From Phycisphaerales bacterium (lineage in GTDB: Bacteria; Planctomycetota; Phycisphaerae; Phycisphaerales; UBA1924): 64,000 bases of DNA. Of the stretch, positions 9,562-18,500 are shown in pieces (within the stretch, counting starts at the first letter, position 1; each line of letters begins with the position of its first letter). The stretch spans positions 1-64,000 of the forward strand of contig JADLFE010000019.1 in NCBI GenBank assembly GCA_020845755.1, in the 5' to 3' direction. The notes beneath the pieces are model-generated. The model worked only from the letters and a program-made list of their open reading frames with translations. It was not told where the DNA came from and searched no databases. Position numbers and translations under genes: made by a program.

Positions 9562-9804
9562 ATGATCTGGTGGCCGTTCCATCAATACGACCTCCCCACG
9601 CGGGCCGAGCAGATGCGCCTGGCTCACTCCCATTGGCTCACCGGCGCTTTGGCTTCCGGGCGGCCATACCCGAAAATCCCCCTCCGGCGCGTGGCCGAGG
9701 GCGGGTTCTCGGCCCTTGTAGCCAGCCCTGACGGCAGGCGGCGGGCAGACTTGTGGTGGAACGCCGCACTCGATCACGTCACCGACGAGAGTTCGTCGAT
9801 CTAG
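9562..9804 (+). CDS. Small hypothetical protein
   Basis: 80 residues beginning MIWWPFHQYD, with no signal peptide or membrane segment and no recognised family. The composition (several Trp, balanced charge) is compatible with a real short protein. TACGAT lies 8 bases before the ATG, the position of a -10 box for a leaderless or nearly leaderless transcript. A weak GAGG is also present further upstream. It lies 36 bases after the LEPR glycosidase-like gene and 58 bases before the next gene on the same strand. It could be a chance open frame. Confidence 0.5.
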   Translation: MIWWPFHQYDLPTRAEQMRLAHSHWLTGALASGRPYPKIPLRRVAEGGFSALVASPDGRRRADLWWNAALDHVTDESSSI

Positions 9805-9862
9805 TCCGGCCGATATCCCCCGACCAACTCGCGCCGCATCCCGGCGCATCGCGGAGCCACAC

Positions 9863-10735
9863 ATGTCCGAGATCCACAACACCTCCGACACTTCCGGCGT
9901 GCAGAACACCAAGGTCAGCAAGAAGTGGCTCGTCCGGACACTCGGCTTTGCCATCTTCGTCTGCATCTTCGGGTGCTGGGGGCTCTTCGACGCCGTCATC
10001 GCATACCCGCAGCGCGGCGCCAACGTCGCCGAGAAGTTCGAACTGGAGTACCTGCGTGCCGCGGAGCAGAGCCGCGTGCTCGATTCGGCGTCCGTCGCCG
10101 ATCCCGCGGGCGAGATCGCCAGACTCCGTGAGAAGAACACGCAGCAGCAACTGACCAGCGCCGTGGAAGGTGCCCGGCTGCAGTGGCTGAACGCATTGGA
10201 CACGATCGGACGCGCCAAGCCGGAGCACACCACGATCGCTGACCCGCGCGGGCGCAAGTCGCAACTTGAAGAAGTGTGGGCCAAGAAGACTCCCAGCGAG
10301 CCCCTGGCCGCCTGGGACCTTCCGCTCCAGTGGGGCATCACCGTCGCCGGCTTCGGCGCCACCGCCTGGCTCCTCCTCCTCATCGTCATGGTCAAGGGCA
10401 AGACCTACACGTGGAACGCCGCCACCCAGACGCTCAGACTGCCGGGCGGCGCTTCGCTCACGCCCGCTGACGTGGAGGATTTCGACAAGCGCCGCTGGGA
10501 CAAGTTCCTCATCTTCCTGAAGATCAAGTCGTCCCACGCGCAGTTGGGTGGGCAGGAACTCAAACTCGACCTGCTCCGATATGAGCCGCTCGAGTCGTGG
10601 GTGCTTGAGATGGAAAAGACCGCGTTCCCCGAGCGGGCTCTCCAGGCCGAGGCCGAGAAAGCCGCGGACACCGCGCCCGCCGATGTGCCCCCTGCCGCGC
10701 CCGAGAATAATCAGTCCGACAAGCCGGCGGCGTAA
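9863..10735 (+). CDS. Hypothetical protein with two membrane segments
   Basis: 290 residues. One transmembrane segment is at about 30-52 (LGFAIFVCIFGCWGLFDAVI) and a second at about 155-175 (ITVAGFGATAWLLLLIVMV). Between them lies a charged, helix-prone domain of about 100 residues. The second segment is followed by a domain with TYTWNAATQTLRLPGG and DVEDFDKRRWDKFLIFLKI. The C-terminal 35 residues are Ala/Pro/Glu-rich and probably disordered. GGAG lies 8 bases before the ATG. No family is recognised. The topology suggests a short-tailed inner-membrane protein with one extracytoplasmic and one cytoplasmic domain. It is convergent with the next gene. Confidence 0.75.
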   Translation: MSEIHNTSDTSGVQNTKVSKKWLVRTLGFAIFVCIFGCWGLFDAVIAYPQRGANVAEKFELEYLRAAEQSRVLDSASVADPAGEIARLREKNTQQQLTSAVEGARLQWLNALDTIGRAKPEHTTIADPRGRKSQLEEVWAKKTPSEPLAAWDLPLQWGITVAGFGATAWLLLLIVMVKGKTYTWNAATQTLRLPGGASLTPADVEDFDKRRWDKFLIFLKIKSSHAQLGGQELKLDLLRYEPLESWVLEMEKTAFPERALQAEAEKAADTAPADVPPAAPENNQSDKPAA

Positions 10736-10802
10736 GGCGCCGATTCGAATCTGGCGAAGGGCACCGCGGCGCGCCGAGGCACAGACGCGGAGCGATCCGC
10801 GC

Positions 10803-11372
10803 TCAGTCGATGATTTCTTCGGGCTCGCCCGGCTCCGTGGCGCGGGTGATCAGTCCAAGCAGGACGCAGAATGCTCCGCCGGCAATCAGCCAGAGGCGAG
10901 AGCGGTCGTCGGTCGACCACTTCTGCAGCATCGAATCGACCTTGGCACGCTCGGGGAGCGCCAACGGCGGCGGCTCAAGCGCGGGGAACACCGAGGCACT
11001 GGACGTGGCCAGGTCCTCGTCCTCGATCAGCGGAACGCGGTCCATGGGGATCTCGTTGAGTTGCGACGCGGCCAGGGCGATGACCAGCGAGGGCTCGGCT
11101 CGATCGATTGCCTCGATGTATTCCTGATAGCGATCGAGCCTGGACTGGCGGTGGGCCTCGATCGAGAGTGCGCGATCGCGCAGGAACTCGGCCTCGCGCA
11201 GGTCATCTTGCGCCGGGATGATGAGCACAGCGCCCAGCAGCGCAAGGCCGGCCGCCAGGAACAGCCATCCCGGGTCTAGAAAGGCCCCGCGGGCCCTCTC
11301 GATGTGGTCCGTCACACTCACAACCCCATTCCATCGGGCAACGCGCCCTTCCGGGTCGATTTTCCAGAGCAT
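10803..11372 (-). CDS. Hypothetical membrane protein, two transmembrane segments
   Basis: About 189 residues if started at the ATG at 11370-11372. A first membrane segment (PGWLFLAAGLALLGAVLII) and a second near the C-terminus (LWLIAGGAFCVLLGLI) flank a charged domain with heptad-like spacing (LREAEFLRDRALSIEAHRQS), possibly coiled coil. The start is uncertain. A GTG at 11313-11315 has GGGG eight bases upstream and would remove about 19 residues; an in-frame ATG at 11450 would add 26 unlikely residues. No family is recognised. The layout mirrors the preceding convergent gene (two membrane segments around an extracytoplasmic domain), but the sequences are not obviously related. Confidence 0.65.
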   Translation of the reverse strand: MLWKIDPEGRVARWNGVVSVTDHIERARGAFLDPGWLFLAAGLALLGAVLIIPAQDDLREAEFLRDRALSIEAHRQSRLDRYQEYIEAIDRAEPSLVIALAASQLNEIPMDRVPLIEDEDLATSSASVFPALEPPPLALPERAKVDSMLQKWSTDDRSRLWLIAGGAFCVLLGLITRATEPGEPEEIID

Positions 11373-11584
11373 ACACGGTGGAATCGCCGGGTGGAACCGG
11401 CGCATGGTTGGGGAGTGTTCAGGGGAGGGGCTCGCCGGACCGTGCGGCACCCCGTCTCGGAGAGCGGATTATCCCGGCGGCACCGATCCCGAAGGGTCGA
11501 CATCAGTGGCACGAGCAAGACTCCACCAAGACGACGCTCATGGCACCGGCGGACCACCCAACGCCCCCCTAGACTTGCCGCAAC

Positions 11585-12979
11585 GTGAACAGACGAGTCG
11601 TGATTACTGGGGTCGGCGCGGTGACGCCTTTCGGCGTCGGGGCGTCGACACTTTGGAACGGGCTGGTCGAAGGCCGCCCGACGCTCGCCCCCACCACTCG
11701 CCTGGACGCCAACGGATTCCCGTGCAAGTTGGCGGGCGAGGTGAAAGACTTTTCCGCCAAGGACTACGTACCCAAGCACTACCGCAAGGCGGTCAAGGTG
11801 ATGGCGCGGGACATCGAAATGGCTGTGGCGGCGGCCAAGGTCGCGGTTGAGGACGCGGGGCTGACGACACGGATGACGCTGGCTGAGGGCCAGGTTGGCG
11901 GGACGACGTATCCCTCGGAACGGGTCGGGTGCCAGATCGGCGCCGGCCTGATCGCCGCGGAAACCGACGAGCTCGCGGCAGCGCTGGTCACGGCTCGCCC
12001 GGCGGGCGCAACGATCGAGGAGCCCGGCGCGGGGTTCAGCCTCCGCATGTGGGGCACGGCCGCCGCTCCCGACGGCACGCCCGGATCGGGCGGGATGAAC
12101 AACCTCACGCCGCTCTGGCTGCTGAAGTACCTGCCGAACATGCTGGCGTGCCATGTGACGATCATTCACGGGTGCGAGGGGCCTTCGAACACGATCACGT
12201 GCAACGAAGCGAGCGGATTGCTCTCGCTGGGTGAAAGCACCCGGGTGATCGAGCGCGACGCGGCGGACCTCTGCTTTTCGGGCGGCGCGGAGAGCAAGGT
12301 CAACTGCATGGGCATCCTGCGCCTGACCTACGCGGGGCGTCTGGCCGACACAGGCACGGAAGCCGACGGAAGCACGATCGTCCGCCCGTATGACCCTGCA
12401 TCGGCGGGGATGATCCCGGGTGAGGGCGCGGGGATCCTGCTGCTCGAAGAGGCCGAAGCCGCGGGGAAACGCGGCGTCAGAGCCTACGCGGAGATCGCGG
12501 GCTTCGGGGCGGCGCACTCCGACCCGGCTCACTGCTACGCCAACGGTTCTCGCCAGATCGCGCCCGGCGCGGACGAGGGGCTGCAGGCCGCGATCGAGAA
12601 CGCGCTCGACGACGCGGGCGTGAAGGCGGATGAGATCGACGCGATCGTGCCGCACGCGTCGGGGATTCCCGCGATGGACGCGGGCGAGGCGGGCGCGCTG
12701 CGGGCGGTCTTCGGATCGCGACTGGCGAGCATCCCGCTGGTGGTGGTGTCGCCCCTGATCGGCGAATCGGCGGCCGGGAACGGCGCGGTTCTGGCGGCGG
12801 TGGGCGCGCTGTGCGTGCGTCATCAGATGATCCCGGCGCGGATCAACGCGGGGAACTGCCCGATTGATCTGCAGGCCCACGCGGCGCCCGCGACCAAGGC
12901 CGCGCTGCGTCATGTGCTCGTGTGCTCGTCTTCGTTCGGTGGTCAGAACGCGGCGATCGTGCTGCGACAAGTGTCCTGA
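11585..12979 (+). CDS. Beta-ketoacyl synthase homologue with degenerate active site (chain-length-factor-like)
   Basis: 464 residues of the FabF/KAS II fold (thiolase superfamily). The segment from GPSNTITCNEASG to SGGAE aligns with E. coli FabF without gaps. In it the catalytic Cys position holds Glu (E208), and C206 lies two residues earlier. The first catalytic His is kept (H357 in PHASG). The second His position holds Glu (E394, LIGESAAGNG) and the active-site Lys position holds Ser. These losses are what chain-length factors (KS-beta) show, although those usually carry Gln at the Cys position. A fully competent ketosynthase lies 860 bases downstream on the same strand. The start is GTG without Shine-Dalgarno; TAGACT lies 9 bases upstream. 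It may pair with the downstream KS; the product is unknown. Confidence 0.85.
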   Translation: MNRRVVITGVGAVTPFGVGASTLWNGLVEGRPTLAPTTRLDANGFPCKLAGEVKDFSAKDYVPKHYRKAVKVMARDIEMAVAAAKVAVEDAGLTTRMTLAEGQVGGTTYPSERVGCQIGAGLIAAETDELAAALVTARPAGATIEEPGAGFSLRMWGTAAAPDGTPGSGGMNNLTPLWLLKYLPNMLACHVTIIHGCEGPSNTITCNEASGLLSLGESTRVIERDAADLCFSGGAESKVNCMGILRLTYAGRLADTGTEADGSTIVRPYDPASAGMIPGEGAGILLLEEAEAAGKRGVRAYAEIAGFGAAHSDPAHCYANGSRQIAPGADEGLQAAIENALDDAGVKADEIDAIVPHASGIPAMDAGEAGALRAVFGSRLASIPLVVVSPLIGESAAGNGAVLAAVGALCVRHQMIPARINAGNCPIDLQAHAAPATKAALRHVLVCSSSFGGQNAAIVLRQVS

Positions 12980-13039
12980 GTGTTTCGTTCGGTTCCCTCT
13001 GGTTCACGGGGCTCTACCAACCCCTTCGGGAGATTCATC

Positions 13040-13762
13040 ATGAGCGATCAGTATCGCGGCGGCGGCTACGGAGACTCGGGCGGCTACGGCGGCGGCGGGT
13101 ATGGCGGGGGCCACGGAGGAGGCGGGCGTGGACGAGGCCGCGGCGGCCATGGCGGCGGCTACGGCGGCGGACACGGTGGTCACGGCGGCCATCGCGGTGG
13201 AGGCGGAGGCTACGGCGACTCGGGCGAGCACCGCGAGCGTCGCGGCATCCCGCTCTCGGACCTTGATCCAGCCCTCACCGATGTCAGCCGAAAGGTCATC
13301 GGCTGCGCGATCGAAGTTCATCGGGCGCTGGGACCCGGCTACGCGACCGAGGCGTACCTCGAGGCCCTGAAGGCCGAGTTCGCCGGGCAGTCCCTGGCCG
13401 TCAAGCACAACCACGCGATCGACGTGATGTACAAGGACAAGCGCGTCGCGACCACGACGGCGGACATGTTCGTCGACGCCAAGTTCCTCGTGATGCTGCT
13501 CAATCGCCCAGGCGATGTGTCGGGCTATGAACGGGCCGTGCTGCGCGCCCAGCTCAAGGCAGCGGACCTGGAACTTGGCCTCATCATCAACTTCGCCGAG
13601 CGTCGCCTGAAGGATGGTCTGGTCCGCGTGCTGAACGTGGACAAGATCAACGCCGAACGCGGCGAGGAAGGCGACGAGTACGAAGATGATCACGACGATC
13701 ATGGCGGCGACCACGGGCCGGAGACCACGCCCGGCGGCGGCGAGACCGTGCGATTCCAGTAA
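13040..13762 (+). CDS. Glycine-rich protein with degenerate GxxExxY-type domain
   Basis: 240 residues. Residues 7-68 are extremely Gly-rich with Tyr, His and Arg (RGRGRGG, GGGYGGGHGG), like RGG-type RNA-binding or self-associating regions. Residues 72-205 match the GxxExxY family: VIGCAIEVHRALGPGY, LELGLIINF and the final RLKDGLVRVLN. The signature is altered to GYATEAY, so Glu is shifted by one position. The ELK typical of the PD-(D/E)XK-like core reads MLL (152-154). The nuclease-like site therefore seems lost. The C-terminus is acidic with Asp/His. GGGAG lies 8 bases before the ATG. The gene sits between two ketosynthase genes, 60 bases after the first. Its role there is unknown. Confidence 0.8.
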   Translation: MSDQYRGGGYGDSGGYGGGGYGGGHGGGGRGRGRGGHGGGYGGGHGGHGGHRGGGGGYGDSGEHRERRGIPLSDLDPALTDVSRKVIGCAIEVHRALGPGYATEAYLEALKAEFAGQSLAVKHNHAIDVMYKDKRVATTTADMFVDAKFLVMLLNRPGDVSGYERAVLRAQLKAADLELGLIINFAERRLKDGLVRVLNVDKINAERGEEGDEYEDDHDDHGGDHGPETTPGGGETVRFQ

Positions 13763-13774
13763 ATGAACGATTCA

Positions 13775-13804
13775 CCTCGTGCCGGCGTGATGGCCGGCGC
13801 GAGG
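13775..13804 (+). terminator. Hairpin between the glycine-rich gene and the ketosynthase
   Basis: A 12-base-pair stem, CCTCGTGCCGGC at 13775-13786 pairing with GCCGGCGCGAGG at 13793-13804 (one G-T wobble), has a 6-base loop. It is followed by CTTGGTTAG rather than a clean T-run, so it could be a weak terminator or an attenuator between the two genes. The following ketosynthase has its own TAGCGT hexamer at about 13811. Confidence 0.35.
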
Positions 13805-13842
13805 CTTGGTTAGCGTGACGAGAACGGGAGTTTGGACTGACC

Positions 13843-15183
13843 ATGTCGAGGCGTGTCGTCATCACGGGAATGGGCTGGATCACGCCGCTGGGGCACGAAG
13901 TCGCCCCGGTGTGGTCGCGATTGCTCGCGGGCGAGAACGCGATCGGCACCGTCACTCGCTTCGACGCGTCGACCTTCGCGACCAACTTCGCGGCCGAGGT
14001 CAAGAACTTCGATCTCGCCAAGCACCTCGACCCCGCCCGCCACAACCTCTCCGCTCACCAGCACGCCGGCACCAGCACGGGCTTTGCCCTCGCCGCCGCC
14101 GCGCAGGCCTGGAAACAGGCCGGGTTCTACGCCAAGGCGCCCGTCAATCCGCGCCGCGTCGGCATGTACCTGGGCTGCGGCGAAGGCACGCTGGACTTCC
14201 ACAACTTCGCCGCCGCCAACATCGCAAGTTGGAAGCCCGAGGCGCGCGACATCGACGCCAAGGCCTGGGCGGAGATGGCCCTGCGCCGCATGACCGTGCA
14301 CCGCGAGATCGAGCAGGAAGCAAACCTCGCGCTCTCGCACCTGGCCACCGCGTTCCGCTGCCGCGGTCCCTCGTTCAACTGCATGACGGCGTGCGCCGCC
14401 AGCACCCAGGCGATCGGCGAAGCGACCGAGATCGTGCGCCGCGGCGACGCGGACGTGATGTTCGCCGGCGGCGCCCACACGATGATCCACCCGCTTGGCC
14501 TCACCGGCTTCATCCGCCTCACCGCCATGAGCCAGCGGCGCGACAACCCGACCCAGGCCGCCCGACCCTTCGACCAGACGCGCGACGGCTTTGTGATGGG
14601 CGAGGGCGCGGGCATGATCGTGATCGAATCGCTCGACCACGCGCTCTCGCGCGGCGCAACGCCCCTGGCCGAACTCGCGGGCTACGGCAGTTCGGCCGAC
14701 GCCTTCCGCATTACCGACATCCAGCCCGAGGGCAAGGGGGCACAGGCCGCCATGCTCCAGGCCCTGCGCCAGGCGGGAATCTCGCCGCGCGAGACCGACG
14801 AGCGCGGACGTCCGCAGGTGCACTACATCTCGGCCCACGGCACGGGCACGAAAGAGAACGACAAGATCGAGACCGCGGCGGTGAAGGGCGTGTTCGGCCC
14901 GCTGGCGCCGAAGGTGCCGTTCAGTTCGATCAAGAGCATGATGGGCCACCTGATCCAGGCCGCGGGCGCGGTGGAACTCATGACCTGCGTGCTGGCGATC
15001 CAGTCGGGCGTGATCCCGCCGACCATGAACCTGAGCACGCCGGACCCCGAGTGCGACCTGGATTACGTGCCGAACAAGGCGCGCGATCTTTCGAGCGTCG
15101 GCGGCGTGGACGTCTGCCTGTCCAACAGCTTCGGCTTCGGCGGGCAGAACGACACGGTGGTGGTGAGAAGGTTCAGGAAGTAG
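13843..15183 (+). CDS. Beta-ketoacyl-ACP synthase (FabF/KAS II family), catalytically complete
   Basis: 446 residues. All catalytic residues are present: C184 in GPSFNCMTAC, H332 in SAHGTGTKEND, K364 and H369 in IKSMMGH. The C-terminal SNSFGFGGQND loop is also intact. The enzyme should condense malonyl-ACP with an acyl primer. An insertion around residues 118-160 (NFAAANIASWKPEARD) distinguishes it from housekeeping FabF of about 413 residues. A GGGAG-type site precedes the ATG. Its location after a ketosynthase homologue lacking Cys and one His suggests a KS-alpha/KS-beta pair for an unusual fatty acid, polyene or polyketide. No acyl carrier protein or ketoreductase lies next to it, so a role as a stand-alone FabF paralogue remains possible. 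Confidence 0.88.
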   Translation: MSRRVVITGMGWITPLGHEVAPVWSRLLAGENAIGTVTRFDASTFATNFAAEVKNFDLAKHLDPARHNLSAHQHAGTSTGFALAAAAQAWKQAGFYAKAPVNPRRVGMYLGCGEGTLDFHNFAAANIASWKPEARDIDAKAWAEMALRRMTVHREIEQEANLALSHLATAFRCRGPSFNCMTACAASTQAIGEATEIVRRGDADVMFAGGAHTMIHPLGLTGFIRLTAMSQRRDNPTQAARPFDQTRDGFVMGEGAGMIVIESLDHALSRGATPLAELAGYGSSADAFRITDIQPEGKGAQAAMLQALRQAGISPRETDERGRPQVHYISAHGTGTKENDKIETAAVKGVFGPLAPKVPFSSIKSMMGHLIQAAGAVELMTCVLAIQSGVIPPTMNLSTPDPECDLDYVPNKARDLSSVGGVDVCLSNSFGFGGQNDTVVVRRFRK

Positions 15184-15530
15184 TCGATCGCCGATCATCA
15201 CATAACGGATTTGCAACGCTGCACGATGCATGTGAGCCATCGCGAGGCGAGGTTTCAGGCGTTTCTTCACACCGCGGATGAGCGACTCCGCGTGCGAATC
15301 CGAGCGCCGGGATGTGTCGAGCCCCGATCCGCGCGCTCGCAAGACGTATCGACGATGTTCGAAGATGTGCCCGGGGCCCGCCAAGGATGTGGCTGAGGCA
15401 CGCCACGCGGAGCATGTGAAATCGCAGGCGCGCGAAATCGCGTTCGAGCGCATGAAAAAGCCCCCGGAGTGCCGGGGGCTTGGTTCGCAGCGCCAGTATC
15501 GTGCGGGATGCCCCGCGGGACCGATCGGGT
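15184..15530. other. Convergent intergenic region
   Basis: About 350 bases between the convergent ends of the ketosynthase gene (plus) and the giant surface-protein gene (minus). Apart from the strong terminator at 15455-15480, nothing is supported. Short open frames on both strands have no start signals or recognisable sequence. Confidence 0.55.
15455..15480 (-). terminator. Rho-independent terminator of the giant LEPR gene
   Basis: A perfect 9-base-pair stem, AGCCCCCGG at 15459-15467 pairing with CCGGGGGCT at 15472-15480, has a 4-base loop. On the minus strand it is followed by a run of five T. It lies about 50 bases after the stop codon of the 15531-25082 gene and should end its transcript. 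Confidence 0.8.
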
Positions 15531-18500
15531 TTACCTCGCTTCGAGGAACTTGGAGAGGAGCGAGCGGGTGTTCTCAAGGCCGAGGAAGAAGTTGGTCGCG
15601 TCGATGGAGTCGCTGGTGTCGGAGAGGTTTCGGGACTGATTGGAGATGGTGTAGGACTGCGTGCTCCCGGGGACGGAGAGGACGGAGTTGGCGGCCATGA
15701 TGTCCAGGAGTGTGGAGGAGGTGGAGTAGTCGACGGTGAATCGTCCGCCCATGAGTTCGACGGCGCGGCGACCGACGGCGGCGGTGATCGACGAGGCAAA
15801 GTTGTCGATGTCGGTGAGGCTGGGGGTGTAGCCGAGGGTTGCGAAGGTTGGGACAAAGACGACGCCCTCGTCGCTCGAGTCGGCGTTGAGCACATCGACC
15901 TGCTGGGAATACCCGTAGGGCTGGGTCGTGGCAAAGGCGCTCCCGCCCAAGCCGAGGAGCGAGCCGAAGTTGGCGGTGGAGAAGACGACGGAGACGGGGT
16001 CGCTGGTGGAACTGAGGTAGATGGTGGAGAATTCCTGGAACTCGAAGTCCAGGGGGTTGGTGGAGACGTTGACTGCGATCCCGGCGGCGTTGAAGACAGC
16101 CTGGAGGTCGGAACGGACCTTGGCGAGGATGTAGTTCTGCACGCTCTGGCCGTTGATCATCGTGCCGGTGAAGCCCAGCAGCGATGCGTCGAAGCCACGG
16201 AGGTTGGTCTTCTGCCCGGCGACCTCGAGCCAGTCGATGGTGCCGCCGTTGGTCTCGATGAGGAAGTTCTGAACGTGCTTGGTGATGCCGGTCGCGGCGA
16301 CGGAGGCATTCTGCTCGACGACGACCTTGTAGTCGGTGTTGAAGACACCCTGGAGGTAGATGGCGTAGGAGGCGTCGAGGGTGGTGTTGGAGACCTGTCG
16401 GCCGGGGGTGAGGAACTCGATGTAGAAGTCGCCGTTGGCGTCGAAGCCGTAGTTGGCGTTGTCGCCGGTGGAGATGGCGCCGGGCGCTCCGCCGTTGGGG
16501 GTGAACTTGCTGGAACTGGCGACCAGGACGGCGTCGCCGGAGCCTGTGGAGAGGGAGGTATCGAAGATGCCGAACTGGACCGAACCGCGGTAGTCGGTGG
16601 CGAAGGATGTGTTGAAGGTGTTGTTGAGCCCGCTCTGGCTGCGGCTGCCGAGGTCGCCGCCGGCGTCGGAGAGTTTGATGGTGACCTTGACCTTGGTGCC
16701 GGTGGGAACGGTGAGCCCGTTGTTGAGGTGGAAGATGTCGACGTCGGGGAAGACGTCGCCGGGCACGCCGCGGTGGCCCGAAGGCCCGATCGCCGACGAG
16801 ACGGTAGAGGTCATGGCGCCGGCGCCGGTGCGGGTGGACACGATATCGCCGGCGTAGTTGAACCCGGTGACGAGGTCGTCGCTGGTGTTGGGCAGCCCGT
16901 CGGTGCCGAGGTCGAGGGTAAAGGTGAAGTTGCCGATGTTGATGACGCTGACGTCGTCGCTGGTGCCGAAGACGGCGTCGACGCCTGCGAAGGAGATGGG
17001 GGCCGGGGCGTTGACGACATTGCTTCCGTTGGCGGAATCGGTCGTATCACGGAAGCCCGAATCTCCGTCGTCGAACACCTGAATGGTGAAGGCGTAGGAG
17101 CCGACGCTGGCGGGCTCGGCGTCGGGGTTCGGAACAACGCCCGGGCTGGCGAAGGCCATCGAGCCGTTGTTCTGGGGATTGCCGACGACGATGTAGTAGG
17201 TGCCGGTGCGGCGGACGAGGATGTTCTGCTCGAACGTCTGAGAGCCGACGTCGCCGGTGTTGACGGGGAGGGAGAGGATCTGCGTGGAGCCGGGGGTTGC
17301 GCCGGTGTTGTCGTAGAGGTCGACGAGGGTGAGGAACGCCGAGCCCTGGAGCGGACCCAAGCGGAGGATCTGCCCTGCCTGGAGGGTGATCTTGTATACG
17401 TCGGTGTCACCGGCGAAGCGGAAGTAGTTGCTGTCGTTGTCGGGGTGGTCGCCGATGGTGCCGCGGAGCGTGAACTTCCGGTTGGCGTCGGGGAGCCCGT
17501 CGGGCGAACGGTTGTCGTCGAGCAGGACGTTGAGATTGACAGGGGCGTAGAAGTCGACGGTCAGCACCGCCTGGTTGGTGTCGGGGTCGAAGACGGTGTC
17601 GCGTTCGGCGGTGAGTTTATCGCCCGCGTCGCCCACGACGTTATCGTCGGAGTAGTTGTCGCTGGAGGTGAGCATGCCGTCGGCGTTGCCGTCCAACAGG
17701 GTGCGGCCGAGGTTGGCGCGGACAATCGAGGCGTCGAGTTTGAAGCGGTAGAGGCCCGGGCCGGGGATGCCGGCCTGCTCGGGGAGGTTGCGGCTGGTGA
17801 CGTCGCGCGAGAAGCGGACGATGGCGGTGAGGGTTGCGGGGTCGTAATCGATCGAGTAGTCGACGGTGTTGATGAGGCGGAGTTCCTGCTCGCCGGATTC
17901 GCCGCGGACCTGATAGATGGAGAGGCCCGAGGCCAGCGTGCTGACATCCACGGGCTGGTTGAAGGCCAGGCGTGCGGTCGAGACCCGCGCGATGTCCTGG
18001 ACGGAAAGATCGACGACCTGGAAGGCCAGCGGCGGGAAGTCCTTCTTCTCGATCTTGAAGTTGCCCGAGTCGGTGCCGTTCGCTCCGCCGAGTTTGACGG
18101 TGCCGAGCGTGCCCGTCGACGCGATGCGATACGCCTCGCTCTCGCGGGTCGAGCCGACTCCCGTGCCGCCGATGGTGACATTACCGATGGTGCTGCGGCC
18201 TTCGGCCAGGCGGTCGTCGCTGGTGCCGAAGAACCCGTCGACGCCGCGGATCATGCCGGCGACGAGATCGCTCTCGTAGAAGTTGCCCCCGATTGTGACG
18301 TCGCCCATGAAGCCGGACGTCACCTTGTCGGCGTTGATACCGGTCCCGCCGAAGTCGGTGTCGTACCCAAGATCGGCGCCGGCCATGATGGAGGAATCGA
18401 AGACATCGCCGGTGACCTTGAACGACCCGAAGTAATCATTGACGGAGACCCAGGTGCGTGACATGGACCCGGCCGCGAAATCGCCGAGCGAGGCGCCCGA

